A stretch of 64,000 nucleotides of DNA from Sanguibacter gelidistatuariae. GTDB lineage: Bacteria > Actinomycetota > Actinomycetes > Actinomycetales > Cellulomonadaceae. The DNA lies in assembly GCF_900096585.1 (NCBI RefSeq), contig NZ_FMYH01000002.1, positions 455,997 through 519,996 on the forward strand. Direction: 5' to 3'. A model generated the notes under the pieces. That model was not told the origin of the DNA. It worked only from the letters and a program-made list of their open reading frames with translations, and did no database searches. The position numbers and the translations under genes are program-made. Each line of letters begins with the position of its first letter. The first letter of the stretch is position 1. Below are positions 28,798-36,943 of this stretch, piece after piece.

Positions 28798-29891
28798 CAC
28801 GACGACAGGGCAGGCCGAGGCAGGGCAGAGCACGGCTGTGCGTCGCGATGGCGGCGACCACCGCGCTCGTGGCGCTTCTTGCACTCACCAGCTGCTCCGA
28901 CGCCGACGGCGCGTCCGCGGGGACGATCGCCTTCCTGCTCCCAGAATCCAAGACCACCCGCTACGAGTCGATCGACCGCCCGATGTTCGAGTCGGTCGTC
29001 TCGCAACGATGCCCGGACTGCACCGTGCTGTACTCCAATGCCAACCAGGACCCGGAGCGTCAGCAGGTCCAGGCCGAGGCCGCCCTGGCGCACGGGGCGA
29101 CCGTCCTGGTGCTCGACGCCGTGGACACCGCGACCGCACAGTCCATCCTGGCGTCCGCCCGTGCCCGCGGGGTGGCCGTGGTCGCCTACGACCGCTTCCT
29201 CGCGGGCGCGGACTACTACGTGTCCTTCGACAGCCGGCGGATCGGTCAGATGCAGGGCGAAGCCCTGGTCCGCGCGCTCCGCAACAACGGGGTGACCGAG
29301 GGTCACATCCTCGTGGTCAACGGCGCGGCGACGGACCCCAACTCTGCCGAGCTGCGCGAGGGCCTGGCCCTCGCGCTCGAGAACAGCGACCTGACCATCT
29401 TGGCCGAGTACTCGACCCCCGACTGGAGCCCCGACTCGGCGCATGAGTGGGTCTCGGGGCAGCTCACCCGCTTCGAGGGGGATGTCGACGGGGTCTATGC
29501 GGCCAACGACGGGACCGCCGGAGGGGCGATCACCGCGATGCGCGCGGCTGGCCTGTCCCCGATCCCGCCGGTCACCGGCCAGGACGCCGAGCTCGCGGCG
29601 GTCCAGCGGATCGTCACCGGTGACCAGTACATGACCGTCTACAAGGCCATCAGCCAGCAGGCCTGGACCGCTGCAGAGTTGGCGGTGCGCCTCGTGCAGG
29701 GGGAGACCCCGGTGGCTACGGCCACCGTTCGCGGCGTCCCGGCGATGCTGCTCACGCCCATGGCGGTCACCCGCGAGACGATCCAGGGAGTCCTCATCGC
29801 CGGTGGGGTCTTCACGGCGGCGCAGATCTGCGTCCAGCCATTCACTCAGGCCTGCATCGACGCCGGCCTGCTCGACCCAGCGGAGAACTGA
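28794..29891 (+). CDS. CUT2 ABC transporter sugar-binding lipoprotein (XylF-like)
   Basis: A 365-residue type-1 periplasmic-binding-protein-fold lipoprotein with lipobox LTSC near residue 35. IAFLLPESKTTRYESIDRPM, VLVLDAVDTATAQSI and VDGVYAANDGTAGGAI match xylose/ribose-type binding proteins. The GTG start overlaps the upstream ROK stop by 4 nt, and the ATPase gene begins directly after its stop. Compared with the ChvE-like protein at 35731 it has two extra cysteine pairs (RCPDC and CVQPFTQAC). Substrate: an aldopentose or related sugar is likely but unproved. Confidence 0.9.
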   Translation: MTRRQGRPRQGRARLCVAMAATTALVALLALTSCSDADGASAGTIAFLLPESKTTRYESIDRPMFESVVSQRCPDCTVLYSNANQDPERQQVQAEAALAHGATVLVLDAVDTATAQSILASARARGVAVVAYDRFLAGADYYVSFDSRRIGQMQGEALVRALRNNGVTEGHILVVNGAATDPNSAELREGLALALENSDLTILAEYSTPDWSPDSAHEWVSGQLTRFEGDVDGVYAANDGTAGGAITAMRAAGLSPIPPVTGQDAELAAVQRIVTGDQYMTVYKAISQQAWTAAELAVRLVQGETPVATATVRGVPAMLLTPMAVTRETIQGVLIAGGVFTAAQICVQPFTQACIDAGLLDPAEN

Positions 29892-29892
29892 C

Positions 29893-30738
29893 ATGGCGCC
29901 CTCCGACCTGCCCGACGACGCGTGGCGCGCGGGCGCGCCCGCCCGCCCCGTGCTGGCCCTGCGCGGGGTGAGCAAGAGCTTTGGCGCAGTCCGCGCCCTC
30001 GTCGGAGTCGACCTCGAGGTCCACGCCCACGAGGTGCTGGCCATCGTCGGGGACAACGGCGCCGGCAAGTCCACCCTCGTGGAGATCCTCTCCGGTGCGC
30101 AGGTCCCCGACGCCGGCCACGTCGAGGTCGACGGCGAGGAGGTCACCTTCACCTCGCCAGGAGCAGCCCGCGCGCAGGGGATCGCCACGGTGTTCCAGGA
30201 GCTCGCGCTGTGCGAGAACCTCGACGTGGTGGAGAACCTCTTCCTGGGCAACGAGCTGGAACGAGGCCCGCTGCTCGACGAGGTGACGATGGAGCGCCGC
30301 GCCTGGGAGGTGCTCGGCCAGCTCGCCGTGCGGGTGCCCTCGGTCCGGGTGCCGGTCGGGGCGCTCTCGGGCGGCCAGCGCCAGGCCGTCGCCGTCGCAC
30401 GGTCGTTGCTGGGGGAGCCCCGTGTGGTCATCCTCGACGAGCCGACCGCGGCTCTGGGCGTGATGCAGACGGCTGAGGTGCTCAATCTCGTCGAGAGGCT
30501 GCGCGAGCGAGGACTCGCGGTGATCCTCATCAGCCAGAGCCTCGCCGACGTCCATGCGGTCGCGGACCGTATCGCGGTCTTGCGCCTGGGCCGGACCAAT
30601 GGCCTCTTCTCGGCGAGCACCACCACCTATGAGGATCTCTTTGCCGCCGTGACCGGGGTGCGGACCGGTCACCACCGCCCGGCCGACGGCGACCCGCCGA
30701 CGGCGTCCCACGACGCCTCCGGGGGGTGGGCCCGATGA
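29893..30738 (+). CDS. CUT2 ABC transporter ATPase, single nucleotide-binding domain
   Basis: A 281-residue ATPase with Walker A GDNGAGKST, Q-loop VFQELALCENLDV, signature LSGGQRQ, Walker B VVILDEPT and switch ISQS, where the usual switch His is replaced by Gln. It has one domain only, whereas most CUT2 importers use a fused two-domain protein of about 500 residues (compare 36944-38494). FrcA/half-size relatives work as homodimers, so this is not a truncation: it ends cleanly in an ATGA overlap with the permease gene. The Gln in the switch could slow hydrolysis. Confidence 0.92.
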   Translation: MAPSDLPDDAWRAGAPARPVLALRGVSKSFGAVRALVGVDLEVHAHEVLAIVGDNGAGKSTLVEILSGAQVPDAGHVEVDGEEVTFTSPGAARAQGIATVFQELALCENLDVVENLFLGNELERGPLLDEVTMERRAWEVLGQLAVRVPSVRVPVGALSGGQRQAVAVARSLLGEPRVVILDEPTAALGVMQTAEVLNLVERLRERGLAVILISQSLADVHAVADRIAVLRLGRTNGLFSASTTTYEDLFAAVTGVRTGHHRPADGDPPTASHDASGGWAR

Positions 30739-31931
30739 GTTCATCGACGCCGATGGTCGGCCAGTCGTTCATCCACCGAGTCCGCAGCGGCGAGCTCGGT
30801 TTCCTGCCGATCGTCGGCGCGCTGCTGGTCATCTGGGCGGTCTTCGGGCTGCTCAACCACACATTCCTGAGCAGCGACAACCTCGTCAACCTTACGCTGC
30901 AGTCCGCGGCGAGCGGGATCATCGCGCTGGGCATCGTGCTGACGCTGATGATCGGGCAGATCGACCTGTCGGTCGGCGCGGTGAGCGGGCTCGGCTCCGC
31001 CGTCGTCTCGGTCACCGTCATGCGCGCGGGGCTGCCGTTGTGGCTCGCGATCGCCGCCGCCCTCGTTGTCGGCGTCATGATCGGGGCGGCCTACGGGCTG
31101 CTGTTCACCCGGCTGGGCCTGCCCAGCTTCGTCTTCACCCTCGCCGGGCTGCTTGTGGTGCTCGGGATCCAGCTCAGGGTGCTCGGCAGCACCGGGACGG
31201 TCAACCTGCCCTACGAGTCGTGGCTTGTGCGGTTCTGCCAGCAGATGTTCCTCTCGCCGTGGCTGTCCTACCTGCTGGTGGCCGTCGTCGTCATCGGCTA
31301 CGCGGCCTCGCTCGTGGTGACCCGGGAGCGGCGGCTGCGGGTGGATCTGCCGGCCGACCGATGGGCCTCGATCGCCCTCCGGGTGGGCGTGCTCACCCTG
31401 GTCGCCGTGGTGGCGACCACCTACCTCAACACCAACCGCGGCGTGCCGTACATGTTCGCACTGTTCCTCGCGCTCGTGGCCGGGACGGATGTCGTGCTGC
31501 GGCGCACCCGGTGGGGGCGTGCCGTCCGGGCCGTGGGGGGGAACCTCGAGTCCGCCCGCCGGGCGGGCCTGCCGGTGCGCGGCGTCGTCGTCTCGGTGTT
31601 TGTCGCCTGCTCGACGTTCGCGGTGATCGGCGGCGTGCTCTCCGCGGGCCGGCTCGCCTCGGCCTACCAGGGGACCGGTGGGACGGACGCGAGCCTCACC
31701 GCGATCGCGGCCGCCGTGATCGGCGGAGTGAGCCTGTACGGGGGCCGGGGGAGCGCGTGGTCGGCGTTGCTGGGCATCCTCGTGCTGCAGTCGATCTCCA
31801 ACGGTCTGACGCTCATGAACATGGGCGCGTCCGCGACCTACACGGTGACCGGCATCGTGCTGGCGGTCGCGGTGATCATCGACGAGCTGTCCCGTCGGGC
31901 CCGGGGAGCCCGCGGGGCCAGCCGGGCCTAG
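30735..31931 (+). CDS. CUT2 ABC transporter permease (XylH-like)
   Basis: A 398-residue permease with about ten membrane helices. The start ATG 30735 overlaps the ATPase stop (ATGA); a GTG 9 nt upstream is also in frame. Hallmarks are GIIALGIVLTLMIGQIDLSVGAVSGLGSAV in pieces, VGGNLESARRAGLPVRG and AAVIGGVSLYGGRGSAWSALLG. It ends the four-gene operon ROK, binding protein, ATPase, permease. The convergent purU gene begins 22 nt after its stop. Confidence 0.95.
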   Translation: MSSSTPMVGQSFIHRVRSGELGFLPIVGALLVIWAVFGLLNHTFLSSDNLVNLTLQSAASGIIALGIVLTLMIGQIDLSVGAVSGLGSAVVSVTVMRAGLPLWLAIAAALVVGVMIGAAYGLLFTRLGLPSFVFTLAGLLVVLGIQLRVLGSTGTVNLPYESWLVRFCQQMFLSPWLSYLLVAVVVIGYAASLVVTRERRLRVDLPADRWASIALRVGVLTLVAVVATTYLNTNRGVPYMFALFLALVAGTDVVLRRTRWGRAVRAVGGNLESARRAGLPVRGVVVSVFVACSTFAVIGGVLSAGRLASAYQGTGGTDASLTAIAAAVIGGVSLYGGRGSAWSALLGILVLQSISNGLTLMNMGASATYTVTGIVLAVAVIIDELSRRARGARGASRA

Positions 31932-31953
31932 ATCACAGGCTCAGCCCGCCGGC

Positions 31954-32835
31954 TCAGCGGAAGATGACGGTCCGGTGGCCGTTGAGCAGCACCCGGTGCT
32001 CGGCGTGCCAGCGCACCGCGCGGGCCAGTACCCGGCGCTCGACGTCCTGCCCCTGGGCGACCAGCTCGTTCACGTGGCGGGAGTGGTCCACCCGCTCCAC
32101 GTCTTGCTCGATGATCGGTCCCTCGTCGAGGTCCCCGGTGACGTAGTGGGACGTGGCGCCGATGAGCTTGACACCACGGTCGTGGGCCTGGTGGTAGGGC
32201 TTGGCGCCCTTGAAGCTCGGCAGGAAGGAGTGGTGGATGTTGATGATCTTCCCCTCGAGCTCGCGGCACAGGTCGTCGGAGAGCACCTGCATGTAGCGAG
32301 CGAGCACCACGAGCTCGACGTCGAGCTCACGGACGAGGGCGAGCAGGGCGGCCTCGGCCTCGGCTTTGGTGTCCTTGGTGACCGGGATGTGGTGGAAGGT
32401 CTTGCCGTAGAACTCGGTCAGCGGCTCGAGGTCACGGTGGTTGCCCGCCACGGCCACGATGTCGATCGGCAGGTTCTCCGACCGCTGGCGGAAGAGCAGG
32501 TCGTTGAGGCAGTGCGCGGCCGTGCTCACCAAGATCAGGGTGCGTACCGGGCGGCCGACGACGTCGAGCGACCAGGTCATGTCAAAGTCCGCTGCGAGGG
32601 CCGTCAGCGCGGCGCCAAGATCGGCTCGCGAGGCTGCGGACTCGACCTGGACCCGCATGAAGAACAGGTGCGTGTCCGGGTCGCCGAACTGCTGGGACTC
32701 GGTGATGTTCCCGCCGTGCTCGGCGAGCAGCCCGGCCACGGCATGCACGATCCCAGGGCGGTCCGGGCAGGACAGGGAGAGCACCCAGTGCTCGGGGGAT
32801 CGCTCGGGGGATGCGGAGGCGTCGGAGGTCGTCAC
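31954..32835 (-). CDS. purU: Formyltetrahydrofolate deformylase
   Basis: A 293-residue enzyme hydrolysing 10-formyl-THF to formate and THF. It balances the one-carbon pool and can feed formate to purine synthesis. GTG 32835 (VTTSDASASP) is chosen, since the longer frame adds only a non-conserved leader. An N-terminal ACT domain (VLSLSCPDRPGIVHAVAGLL) is followed by a formyltransferase-like domain. The active-site segments are INIHHSFLPSFKGA and GATSHYVTGDLDEGPIIEQ. E. coli PurU has 280 residues. It is divergent from the GNAT gene. glyA, folD and this gene make the window rich in folate one-carbon functions. Confidence 0.96.
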   Translation of the reverse strand: MTTSDASASPERSPEHWVLSLSCPDRPGIVHAVAGLLAEHGGNITESQQFGDPDTHLFFMRVQVESAASRADLGAALTALAADFDMTWSLDVVGRPVRTLILVSTAAHCLNDLLFRQRSENLPIDIVAVAGNHRDLEPLTEFYGKTFHHIPVTKDTKAEAEAALLALVRELDVELVVLARYMQVLSDDLCRELEGKIINIHHSFLPSFKGAKPYHQAHDRGVKLIGATSHYVTGDLDEGPIIEQDVERVDHSRHVNELVAQGQDVERRVLARAVRWHAEHRVLLNGHRTVIFR

Positions 32836-32900
32836 CCGCTCAGAGTAGTTTGTGCGGCGCGGGTGCGGGGAGGCCGCCACAAGTCTGAGACGATACGTAC

Positions 32901-33431
32901 ATGAGCGATCTAGACATCACGATCAGCCTGGTGACCGACGAGGCAGCCGGAGAGCTCCTCACGCTGCGGCGTGCCGCGTTCGTCACAGAGGCGCAGGTCT
33001 ACGGAGACCCGAACATCCCGCCCCTGACGCAGACCCTCGGCGAGCTGCGCGCCGACCTGCGCGCTCCCGGCGTCGTCACGCTCGGGGCCTGGTCCGGGCA
33101 CCGCCTCGTGGGTTCTGTCCGGGTGGAGATCGAGGATGACAAGGCCACGCTCGGCCGCCTCGCCGTCGCCCCCGACCTGCAGGGCAAGGGGATCGGCACA
33201 CAGATGATGTTCGCGGTGCTGCCGCACCTGCCCGAGGAGACCAAGGAGATCTGGGTCTTCACCGGCAAGGACTCCAAGCAGAACCTCGCGATGTACCAGA
33301 AGCAGGGCTATGAGCACCAGTACGACCAGGTGGCCGGCGACCTGACGTTCGCGTACCTGCGCCGGATCCTCGGCGAAGCCGCACAGTCCGACGACGCCGA
33401 TGCCGGCGACGCGCTCGACGCTGAGGACTGA
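32901..33431 (+). CDS. GNAT family N-acetyltransferase
   Basis: A 176-residue acetyltransferase. Acetyl-CoA-binding motif A is LAVAPDLQGKGIGTQMM at about residues 92-108. IWVFTGKDSKQNLAMYQKQGYEHQ supplies the terminal strand and helix typical of the fold (quoted in part). The last 20 residues are acidic and probably disordered. No neighbour points to its substrate. Confidence 0.9.
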   Translation: MSDLDITISLVTDEAAGELLTLRRAAFVTEAQVYGDPNIPPLTQTLGELRADLRAPGVVTLGAWSGHRLVGSVRVEIEDDKATLGRLAVAPDLQGKGIGTQMMFAVLPHLPEETKEIWVFTGKDSKQNLAMYQKQGYEHQYDQVAGDLTFAYLRRILGEAAQSDDADAGDALDAED

Positions 33432-33443
33432 TCGCCGGCTCGG

Positions 33444-34205
33444 TCAGCGCGTCTGCGTCGAGAAGTCGGCCGCGCCGGTGATCGCGGCGATGATCTCCTC
33501 GTAGCTCGTCGAGTAGCCGGGGAAGCTGCCGTTGTTGCGGCCGTGCCGCAGCACCTCGATCCGGTCGGCGACCGCGCGCACGTCGCTCATGTTGTGGCTG
33601 ATCAGCACCACGGCGTGGCCGAGGTCGCGCATTCGCTCGATGTGGGTGAGGACCTCGGCCGTCTGGGAGACGGACAACGACGCCGTGGGTTCGTCGAGCA
33701 CGACGATCCGCGGGTTGCCCAGCAGCGTGCGGGCGATCGCGACGCTCTGGCGCTGACCGCCGGAGAGGGACGAGAGCAGGGTCCGCACCGACGGGATCCG
33801 TGAGGTGAGGTCGCGCAGGATCTTGCGCGCGATCTCCTCCATCGCGGCCTCGTCCATGTACCGCCCGCGCCGCAGCTCACGCCCGAGGAAGAGGTTGGAG
33901 ACGACGTCGAGGTTGTCGCACAGGGCGAGCTCCTGGAAGACCGTCGCGATTCCCAGGGCGTGCGCGCTCGCGGGCGTCGGGATGGTCACGGGGATTCCCT
34001 CGGACTCGATGATCCCCGCGTCGGGGGTGATCACCCCGGCGATGATCTTGGCCAGGGTCGACTTGCCGGCGGCGTTGTCGCCGACGATCGCGACGACCTC
34101 CCGCGGGTAGATCGTGAAGTTGACCTCGGAGAGCGCCTGGACGGCGCCGTAGGCCTTGTCGATTCCCCGCAGCGACAGTGCTGGGGTGGAGGTGGTGTCG
34201 CTCAC
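33444..34205 (-). CDS. Orphan CUT2-type sugar ABC ATPase, single domain
   Basis: A 253-residue ATPase with Walker A GDNAAGKST, VFQELALCDNLDV, signature LSGGQRQ, Walker B IVVLDEPTAS and switch ISHN. It is a clear paralogue of the 29893-30738 ATPase, sharing for example GIATVFQELALC and RIPSVR. No permease or binding-protein gene accompanies it. It follows the ROK gene 34282-35517 by 76 nt in the same direction. It might energise the 30735 permease, act with a system elsewhere, or be a relic; the intact motifs argue against decay. Confidence 0.9.
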   Translation of the reverse strand: MSDTTSTPALSLRGIDKAYGAVQALSEVNFTIYPREVVAIVGDNAAGKSTLAKIIAGVITPDAGIIESEGIPVTIPTPASAHALGIATVFQELALCDNLDVVSNLFLGRELRRGRYMDEAAMEEIARKILRDLTSRIPSVRTLLSSLSGGQRQSVAIARTLLGNPRIVVLDEPTASLSVSQTAEVLTHIERMRDLGHAVVLISHNMSDVRAVADRIEVLRHGRNNGSFPGYSTSYEEIIAAITGAADFSTQTR

Positions 34206-34281
34206 GTCAGTCCTCTGTTCGGGGAGTACCTGGAGGGGCTCTCTGGACGGCCACGTCGTCGTGGCACGGTGCGCGGCGGGG

Positions 34282-35517
34282 TCATGGCGCGGGTGTCCGG
34301 CGGGAACGGCCGGCCATGGACTCGTCGGTCAGGGTGCTGATGGTCTGGTGGTCGGTGGCGACCTCGGTGGACTGGAGCGCAAGGGTGAGCGCGCCCATCA
34401 CCTCGGCCTGGGGGCCAAGCTCCCCGAGCACGACCTCGACGGGTGCGATCGTGTTCGGCGGGGTGTGGCGCAGGACGGCCTCGCGGAGCGGGCCGACGAG
34501 GATCTCGCCCGCTGCGGCGAGCTCGCCACCGACGACCACGACCTGCGGGTTGAGGGTGTTGACGACCTGGGCGACGACGGCTCCGATCCGGTCGCCGGCG
34601 TCGGCGATCACCCGGCGGCACCCGGGGTCGCCCTCGGTGGCCCGGGTGATGAGGTCGCGCAGCGTGAGGTCGCCATGGCTCGAGCGCACCAGGTCGAGCA
34701 GCGCGGTCGAGCTCACCACGGTGTCCAGGCAGCCGCGGTTCCCGCACCGGCAGATGTCACCCATGGGGTCGACCTGGACGTGCCCGATCTCGCCGGCGGT
34801 CCCGGCATACCCACGGTGCAGGTGGCCGCTGAGGAGGATGCCAGCGCCCGTGCTGTAGGAGGCGCGGACGAAGACCATGTCCTGGTGGCCGCGTCCTGCT
34901 CCAAGCTCGTGCTCGGCGAGGGCGCCGAGGTTGGCATCGTTGTCGACGATCACGGGACGGGCGAGGCGCTTGGACATGGTCTGCCCGATGTGCAGGTCGT
35001 CCCAGCCGCGCATCACGCCGCGCACCGAGATCATCCCGGTCGACGTGTCGACGGGCGCGGGGAGCGCCACGCCGATCGTGAGCAGCTCGTCCATGGACGC
35101 GCCGACCCGCTCGAGCAGGTCGACGACGAGCAGCGCGGCGCGGTCGAGGCCGGTGTCCACCCGGTGATCGAGGGGGAGCGGCATCTGCTGCTCGGCCACG
35201 ATCGTGCGGCCGAAGTCGCCGAGGGCGACCTTGAGGTGGCGGTGGCCGAACTGGACGCCGGCGACGAGCCCGAGCTGGCGGGCCAGGGTGACCTTGAGCG
35301 CTCGGCGCCCCGACCGCGAGGTGGGGCGCGTGTCGACGACGCCCGCGCCGGTGAGCTCCTTGACGATCGTGGAGATGGTCGCAGTCGACAGGCCGGTGGT
35401 CTCCGCGAGCTCGATCTGGGTCAACCCACCGAAGCGCTTGACGGCATCAACGATGCGCGCTCTGTTCGCTTCTCGGAGAGAAGCCTGCGATCCGGGCGTG
35501 GATCGGTCGGTGGTCAC
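34282..35517 (-). CDS. ROK family repressor, divergent from chvE-mmsA-mmsB
   Basis: A 411-residue ROK regulator read from GTG 35517. The winged helix has ETTGLSTATISTIVKEL. The ROK domain has VDNDANLGALAEHELG and the zinc motif CRCGNRGCLD. It is paralogous to 27613-28797 over its whole length. Its promoter region is shared with the monosaccharide operon and contains two perfect 10-bp inverted half sites, TTGAGTTTGA and TCAAACTCAA, 45 bp apart. Repression of the mms operon in the absence of sugar is the obvious model. Confidence 0.93.
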   Translation of the reverse strand: MTTDRSTPGSQASLREANRARIVDAVKRFGGLTQIELAETTGLSTATISTIVKELTGAGVVDTRPTSRSGRRALKVTLARQLGLVAGVQFGHRHLKVALGDFGRTIVAEQQMPLPLDHRVDTGLDRAALLVVDLLERVGASMDELLTIGVALPAPVDTSTGMISVRGVMRGWDDLHIGQTMSKRLARPVIVDNDANLGALAEHELGAGRGHQDMVFVRASYSTGAGILLSGHLHRGYAGTAGEIGHVQVDPMGDICRCGNRGCLDTVVSSTALLDLVRSSHGDLTLRDLITRATEGDPGCRRVIADAGDRIGAVVAQVVNTLNPQVVVVGGELAAAGEILVGPLREAVLRHTPPNTIAPVEVVLGELGPQAEVMGALTLALQSTEVATDHQTISTLTDESMAGRSRRTPAP

Positions 35518-35564
35518 ACGGCCGAGCGTACCGCAGCACCCCTTCTGTGAGGTAGACCACCCTC

Positions 35565-35629
35565 TTGAGTTTGAGACTCGAACACAAAATGGTTACGAAG
35601 TTGTCTTTGTGCTTGACGGTCAAACTCAA
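35565..35629. promoter_or_regulatory. Widely spaced inverted repeat in the ROK/chvE divergent promoter region
   Basis: TTGAGTTTGA (35565-35574) and its exact reverse complement TCAAACTCAA (35620-35629) are separated by 45 bp. The right copy lies inside the proposed chvE promoter, overlapping the spacer after the -35. The layout suits a dimeric or looping ROK repressor controlling both directions. Confidence 0.6.
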
Positions 35630-35641
35630 AGGCCATAGTTT
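35613..35641 (+). promoter_or_regulatory. Promoter of the chvE-mmsA-mmsB operon
   Basis: TTGACG (35613-35618), a 17-bp spacer and TAGTTT (35636-35641), 90 bp upstream of the chvE ATG. The spacer contains the right half of the inverted repeat. Confidence 0.5.
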
Positions 35642-35730
35642 TCTCGACATCGGCCACGTGGAACGACCCACTCGGCCACCGGGCGACGCACTGGCGACGC
35701 CCACCACGCTGATTCAACGGTGAAAAGGAC

Positions 35731-36852
35731 ATGACGATGACGTCACTGCGCAAGACGATTGCCGCCCTTGCGGGCACGACCCTGCTCTTCGGAGCGCTCG
35801 TGGGATGCAGCTCGGAGCGTTCGGATGCCGAGACCACGGACGCCGCGTCCGACACGCCCCTGATTGGCATCGCGATGCCGACCAAGAGCCTCGAGCGCTG
35901 GAACAACGACGGCAAGCACCTCGACGAGCTGCTCAAGAAGATCGGCTACGAGACGACCCTGCAGTACGCCGACAACAAGGTGGACCAGCAGATCACCCAG
36001 CTGCAGAACATGATCAACGACGGCGCGGACGTCCTCGTCATCGCCTCGATCGACGGGACGGCCCTCGGCCCGGTCCTGCAGACCGCCGCGGACAAGAAGA
36101 TCCCGGTCATCGCGTACGACCGCCTCATCAACGACACGGCGAACGTGGACTACTACGCCACGTTCGACAACGAGCTCGTCGGGACGCTCCAGGGACAGTT
36201 CATCGAGGAGAAGCTCGACCTCGCCGGCGGCGCCGGGCCGTTCAACCTCGAGCCCTTCGCCGGTTCTCCGGACGACAACAACGCGCGCTTCTTCTTCAAG
36301 GGCGCCTGGGACGTGCTCCAGCCCTATGTCGAGAAGGGCCAGCTGGTCGTCCCGTCCGGCAAGGGTCCGGCCACGCTCGATGACTGGACCACGATCGGGA
36401 TCCAGGGCTGGGAGTCCGCCAAGGCCCAGTCCGAGATGGAGAACCGTCTCAACTCCTTCTACACCGACAAGAAGGTCGACGTCGTCCTCTCCCCGAACGA
36501 CTCGCTCGCCCTCGGCATCGAGCAGGCGCTCTCCGGCAGCGGCTACACCTCGGCCGACTGGCCCATCATCACCGGCCAGGACGCTGACGAGGCCAACGTC
36601 AAGAACATGATCGCCGGAATGCAGTCGATGACGGTCTGGAAGGACACCCGCACCCTGGGCGACCAGGTCGCGAAGATGGTCGGCCAGATCATCGACGGCC
36701 AGACGGTCACCGTCAACGACGAGAAGACCTACAACAACGGCGTCAAGGTCGTCCCGGCCTACCTCCTCCCGCCCGAGGTCGTCGTCCCGGACACCATCCA
36801 GTCCCTGCTCGTGGACTCCAACTTCTACACAGCCGACAAGCTCGGCCTCTGA
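35731..36852 (+). CDS. chvE: Multiple-monosaccharide-binding lipoprotein
   Basis: A 373-residue CUT2 binding protein of the ChvE group. AAAAGGA precedes the ATG. The lipobox is LVGC at about residue 28. Binding-fold landmarks are IGIAMPTKSLERW, DVLVIASIDGTALGPV, VIAYDRLI and VVLSPNDSLALGIEQAL. ChvE-type proteins bind several aldoses, such as glucose, galactose, arabinose, xylose and fucose. The gene order binding protein, two-domain ATPase, permease is exactly that of chvE-gguA-gguB/mmsAB systems. A 19-bp hairpin separates it from mmsA. Confidence 0.93.
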   Translation: MTMTSLRKTIAALAGTTLLFGALVGCSSERSDAETTDAASDTPLIGIAMPTKSLERWNNDGKHLDELLKKIGYETTLQYADNKVDQQITQLQNMINDGADVLVIASIDGTALGPVLQTAADKKIPVIAYDRLINDTANVDYYATFDNELVGTLQGQFIEEKLDLAGGAGPFNLEPFAGSPDDNNARFFFKGAWDVLQPYVEKGQLVVPSGKGPATLDDWTTIGIQGWESAKAQSEMENRLNSFYTDKKVDVVLSPNDSLALGIEQALSGSGYTSADWPIITGQDADEANVKNMIAGMQSMTVWKDTRTLGDQVAKMVGQIIDGQTVTVNDEKTYNNGVKVVPAYLLPPEVVVPDTIQSLLVDSNFYTADKLGL

Positions 36853-36860
36853 TCCACCTG

Positions 36861-36900
36861 GTGTCGGCTCTGGTCGGTCACGACCGACCAGAGCCGACAC
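36861..36900 (+). terminator. Intercistronic 19-bp hairpin between chvE and mmsA
   Basis: Arms 36861-36879 and 36882-36900 are perfectly complementary, so the physical stem is about 17-18 bp around a tight loop. It starts 9 nt after the chvE stop and probably stabilises the chvE message or partly terminates transcription before mmsA. Confidence 0.8.
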
Positions 36901-36943
36901 CGCCCCGGATCGGCAGCAGAGCTGGCATGAGTGAGGAGCACGG

